Shown here piece by piece: positions 34,854-36,871 of a stretch of DNA of 36,871 nucleotides (its first letter is position 1; each line of letters opens with the position of its first letter). Location: NCBI GenBank assembly GCA_016208855.1, contig JACQXF010000015.1:1-36871 (forward strand). The letters run 5' to 3'. Source of the stretch: Nitrospirota bacterium. GTDB lineage: Bacteria; Nitrospirota; Thermodesulfovibrionia; UBA6902; DSMQ01. Below the pieces are notes generated by a model. The model searched no databases and was not told where the DNA came from. It worked only from the letters and a program-made list of their open reading frames with translations. The translations under genes were made by a program, and so were the position numbers.

Positions 34854-35474
34854 GTGAAACAGTTATTGGTGATTTTTGCAGCTGTATTATTTGCTGTTGG
34901 CTCAATGGGATCTGTACATGCAATAACGCTTGGTTTTGATGGGTTCAATGATGGTGATAACATTAATGGTATTAACCTCGGCGGCGTTACCATTACCGGT
35001 ACTGACGGTGTTGTGAGGATATTGAGTAATGGAAGTTCTGGAACCGGTTATGTATCCCCTTTTAATAACATAGCTGCTTCAAGTTGGACTGGCGGAAGCT
35101 ACCTAACCCTTTTGTTTGATAATGCTGTTGATTATGTATCAATTGTTGGAGGAGACGGAGGCGGGGATTTCGACCGTTTTTCCATGGAAGCATTTGATGC
35201 AGGTAACAATTCCATAGGCTCTGCAGATACAGGTGATTTTAGTGGTGCCGATCCACTTAACCCTCTGGCCACTACCTTTATAGATTATAGAACACTATCT
35301 CTAAGTGTTAGTGACATTAAGTCTATAAGGTTGACGCAAGTCGCATGGGGTACGGCCTGGGATAACCTTACTTTTAACCCGGTTCAGTCATCTGTCCCTG
35401 AGCCTGCGACATTGCTCTTAGTAGGAAGCGGTTTAGTTGGATTAGCAGGACTGAAAAGAAAATTTAAGAGATAG
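34854..35474 (+). CDS. PEP-CTERM exported protein 2
   Basis: Starts at GTG 34854, six bases after AAGGGGTGA, with signal peptide KQLLVIFAAVLFAVGSMGSVHA. The mature part opens ITLGFDGFNDGDN and is a Gly/Asp-rich beta-type domain, then the C-terminal VPEPATLLLVGSGLVG, helix and KRKFKR basic cluster. An upstream GTG (34815) would add an unlikely cationic leader. Only 57 bases after protein 1, so probably co-transcribed from the sigma-54 promoter at 34063; a terminator follows. Function unknown beyond surface localisation. Confidence 0.85.
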   Translation: MKQLLVIFAAVLFAVGSMGSVHAITLGFDGFNDGDNINGINLGGVTITGTDGVVRILSNGSSGTGYVSPFNNIAASSWTGGSYLTLLFDNAVDYVSIVGGDGGGDFDRFSMEAFDAGNNSIGSADTGDFSGADPLNPLATTFIDYRTLSLSVSDIKSIRLTQVAWGTAWDNLTFNPVQSSVPEPATLLLVGSGLVGLAGLKRKFKR

Positions 35475-35481
35475 GAGTTTG

Positions 35482-35530
35482 TGAATACGTCCATTGGTCA
35501 TCAGATCCCTGGACGTATTCATCCTTTTTA
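35482..35530 (+). terminator. Rho-independent terminator after PEP-CTERM gene 2
   Basis: TGAATACGTCCA (35482-35493) and TGGACGTATTCA (35510-35521) form a perfect 12-base stem with a 16-base loop, followed by TCCTTTTTA. Confidence 0.88.
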
Positions 35531-35811
35531 AGTAAGACTTAGCTCTGTCTTAAAGCTAACAAGCTTAAGAGCATGGTATTAAGGTAGAATTTCGGATTAA
35601 TTTGTAAGGTTTTTTAACCGTTTAAAAAAATTTTACGCTTTTAACCTATCTTATAGGATGTCGCATATCTGCGTAATTTCTCTGTAAAATCAAATAATTA
35701 GATTTTAATAGCACCTTCAAGACACCAATCCCTTAGTTAAAAGTCTTAACACAAAACACTTATATAGCCCATGGCAATTAAAAATTATCTATGATTTCAG
35801 TATGTTGTAGT

Positions 35812-35829
35812 TTAGCATGAATATTGCTT
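35812..35829 (+). promoter_or_regulatory. Sigma-54 promoter of PEP-CTERM gene 3
   Basis: TTAGCATGAATATTGCTT aligns with the 34063 site at 15 of 18 bases. The upstream 100-200 bases also align with the first promoter (for example TTTACrCTTTTAAyC and a shared AAAATCAA...TTTTAATA block near 35690), showing a duplicated regulatory region. A GTTAA-N5-TTAAC repeat (35736-35750) sits about 72 bases upstream. The 435-base gap 35475-35909 contains no gene. Confidence 0.75.
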
Positions 35830-35898
35830 ATTAAAATTATAGAAGATGTTATCCATTAAAAAGAGAGATTCTACATAGGAATTGAGAAAAATAACAGG

Positions 35899-35940
35899 GA
35901 GGTGAAATAATGATGAAAAGAGGTGAAATAATGATGAAAA
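35899..35940 (+). repeat. 21-base tandem duplication of the ribosome site and start codon
   Basis: The unit at 35899-35919, containing GAGGTGAAATAATGATG, is repeated exactly at 35920-35940, in frame. Both copies offer a Shine-Dalgarno and ATGATG, so the PEP-CTERM gene 3 has two equivalent starts seven codons apart. Confidence 0.95.
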
Positions 35941-36731
35941 AGAAGTTGTTATTTTGGGTTGTTCTTTGTCTTATAATGACTGGGTTATTCCCTTCGCTGT
36001 CAAACGCTATGACTATTGGTTATTATGATAGTAGCAATGAACAATGGGGTTTTTCAGGCGGAGGTCCATACCTGATCAATGCCAAGCAGTGGCTGATTGA
36101 TCAAGGACATACCCTTATTTCTACACCTGTAGCAAACAGCGCCTTTCTTTCAGGCGTTGATGCTTTTTACACAGGCTTGATTGGTTCTGTTAGCGCTGCA
36201 GAAGTTACTGATATGCAGAACTTTGTAAATGTGCAGGGAGGGTTTTTGTTTATTCAAACTGACTGGGCACCTTCTACATGGACTGCTGCAGCTAATACTA
36301 TATTAACTAACTGGGGTATTTCACATGGAAATACTCTTAATAATGACTCTGGACACTACACAGTAGGCTCGTCTGATTGGGTAACTACCCCTAATGTTGT
36401 GACTGGCTTTACTGGCTCAGCCCACAGTATTGTAACAGGCTACCCAACGGATTTTGAGGTTTTAGCAAGAGATAATGCTGACAATATTATTATGGGCGTC
36501 TTTGATGCTGGCGGAGGCCGCTCAAGCGATGTTTTAATAGCCACAGATATAAACTTCTGGGATGACAGTTTTGGCTGGCCAGACAGCAGAAACCGCGCCC
36601 TATGGGAGAATATCTGGAAGTCAGTAGATACTCAGACTGGCGGCGGACAAGTCCCTGAACCAGCAACCCTGCTTTTAGTAGGAAGCGGATTGGTTGGATT
36701 GGCAGGACTGAGAAGAAAATTTAGAAATTAA
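35931..36731 (+). CDS. PEP-CTERM exported protein 3
   Basis: From the ATG at 35931 (the second copy of the duplicated start; 35910 adds seven residues) a signal peptide (KKKLLFWVVLCLIMTGLFPSLSNA) precedes MTIGYYDSSNEQWGFSGGG. The mature part resembles a class I glutamine amidotransferase-like Rossmann fold seen in DUF4350/ThuA-type proteins (LIDQGHTLISTPV, FVNVQGGFLFIQTDW, VLIATDINFWDD), with no obvious catalytic Cys. It ends VPEPATLLLVGSGLVG, helix, RRKFRN. Unlike proteins 1 and 2 it has its own sigma-54 promoter. A weak GGGG/CCCC hairpin (36738-36748) follows. Confidence 0.85.
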   Translation: MMKKKLLFWVVLCLIMTGLFPSLSNAMTIGYYDSSNEQWGFSGGGPYLINAKQWLIDQGHTLISTPVANSAFLSGVDAFYTGLIGSVSAAEVTDMQNFVNVQGGFLFIQTDWAPSTWTAAANTILTNWGISHGNTLNNDSGHYTVGSSDWVTTPNVVTGFTGSAHSIVTGYPTDFEVLARDNADNIIMGVFDAGGGRSSDVLIATDINFWDDSFGWPDSRNRALWENIWKSVDTQTGGGQVPEPATLLLVGSGLVGLAGLRRKFRN

Positions 36732-36791
36732 GAAAATGGGGTATCCCCTTGACTCCAGTAGATACAATATATGGTGTAGTATTCAATGAAA

Positions 36792-36871
36792 TTATCGCCT
36801 CACTTGCTTGACCATTGCTTTATACGGCACGGGATCGATAGCAACAGCTTGCTGAAGCAAGCGATAAAATA
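36792..36871 (-). CDS. Partial reading frame entering from the right edge
   Basis: On the minus strand the last codons before a TAA at 36792-36794 read FYRLLQQAVAIDPVPYKAMV then KQVRR, entering from outside the window. The ending has the feel of a transposase C-terminus, but with 25 residues no family can be assigned. Inverted TTATCGC/GCGATAA copies near 36792-36798 and 36861-36867 are also seen. Confidence 0.25.
   Translation of the reverse strand, partial: FYRLLQQAVAIDPVPYKAMVKQVRR

Noticed and set aside
36790..36867. Insertion-sequence end at the right edge
   Set aside because: Short TTATCGC/GCGATAA inverted copies and a 25-codon frame end are too little to call an IS without sequence beyond the window; listed only as a low-confidence partial frame.

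Overview
The window reads as a chromosomal segment of an anaerobic, Gram-negative-type bacterium with roughly 40 % G+C by eye. Pointers are the futalosine menaquinone gene mqnD plus a UbiA prenyltransferase, PEP-CTERM (exosortase-sorted) proteins, sigma-54 promoters, an outer-membrane beta-barrel protein, and anaerobe-type DUF1858 and NifU-like proteins. A Nitrospirota (Thermodesulfovibrionia-like) or deltaproteobacterial origin fits, but no rRNA is present to fix it.

Layout. 1-5.5 kb is mostly minus strand: a GIY-YIG gene cut by the left edge, ligA, pncC, (plus-strand thiD), csp, queF, and a small operon nifU / cbb3-like subunit / DUF1858 / 42-aa zinc ribbon. 5.7-16.5 kb holds mqnD, an M48 membrane protease, a large M1-peptidase/ChaN/PDZ fusion (minus), a membrane spermidine-synthase-like protein, two glycosyltransferases and an outer-membrane protein. 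16.5-16.8 kb is a decayed GIY-YIG gene framed by oppositely oriented palindromes. 16.9-20.3 kb has a TPR protein, tRNA-Val(GAC), and thrS-infC-rpmI without rplT. 20.3-28.1 kb holds a PilZ/zinc-ribbon/sigma-54 activator, amidase, EcfT, D-aminoacylase-like enzyme, class-I glutamine amidotransferase-like hydrolase, AI-2E-type permease and a bacterial eRF1-like protein. 28.1-30.1 kb (minus) is dcd-pyrF and ubiA. 30.3-33.9 kb is DUF1015, rluB-like and aspS. 34-36.7 kb has three PEP-CTERM proteins.

How parts may work together. The PEP-CTERM genes are preceded by two near-identical -24/-12 (sigma-54) promoters, and the window also encodes a sigma-54 activator with an intact PilZ c-di-GMP-binding signature; a c-di-GMP to sigma-54 to exported-protein circuit is a reasonable inference. 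mqnD and ubiA belong to one quinone pathway. The nifU/cbb3-like/DUF1858 operon has a Crp/Fnr-like operator and looks like a redox or nitrosative-stress unit.

The most unusual structure is the GIY-YIG gene/palindrome element. The gene copy at 16.5 kb and the one at the left edge share 121 of 123 bases in inverted orientation, and gene-less palindrome pairs of similar geometry occur at 30.2 kb and 0.15 kb. It resembles a small mobile family with autonomous and non-autonomous forms.

Caution. At least seven genes (ligA, the GT2 glycosyltransferase, the outer-membrane protein, GIY-YIG, eRF1-like, pyrF, DUF1015) carry small indels or internal deletions relative to their families. Because ligA and pyrF are normally indispensable, part of this may be assembly or consensus error. 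All family calls are from recognition of motifs by reading; no database search was run.
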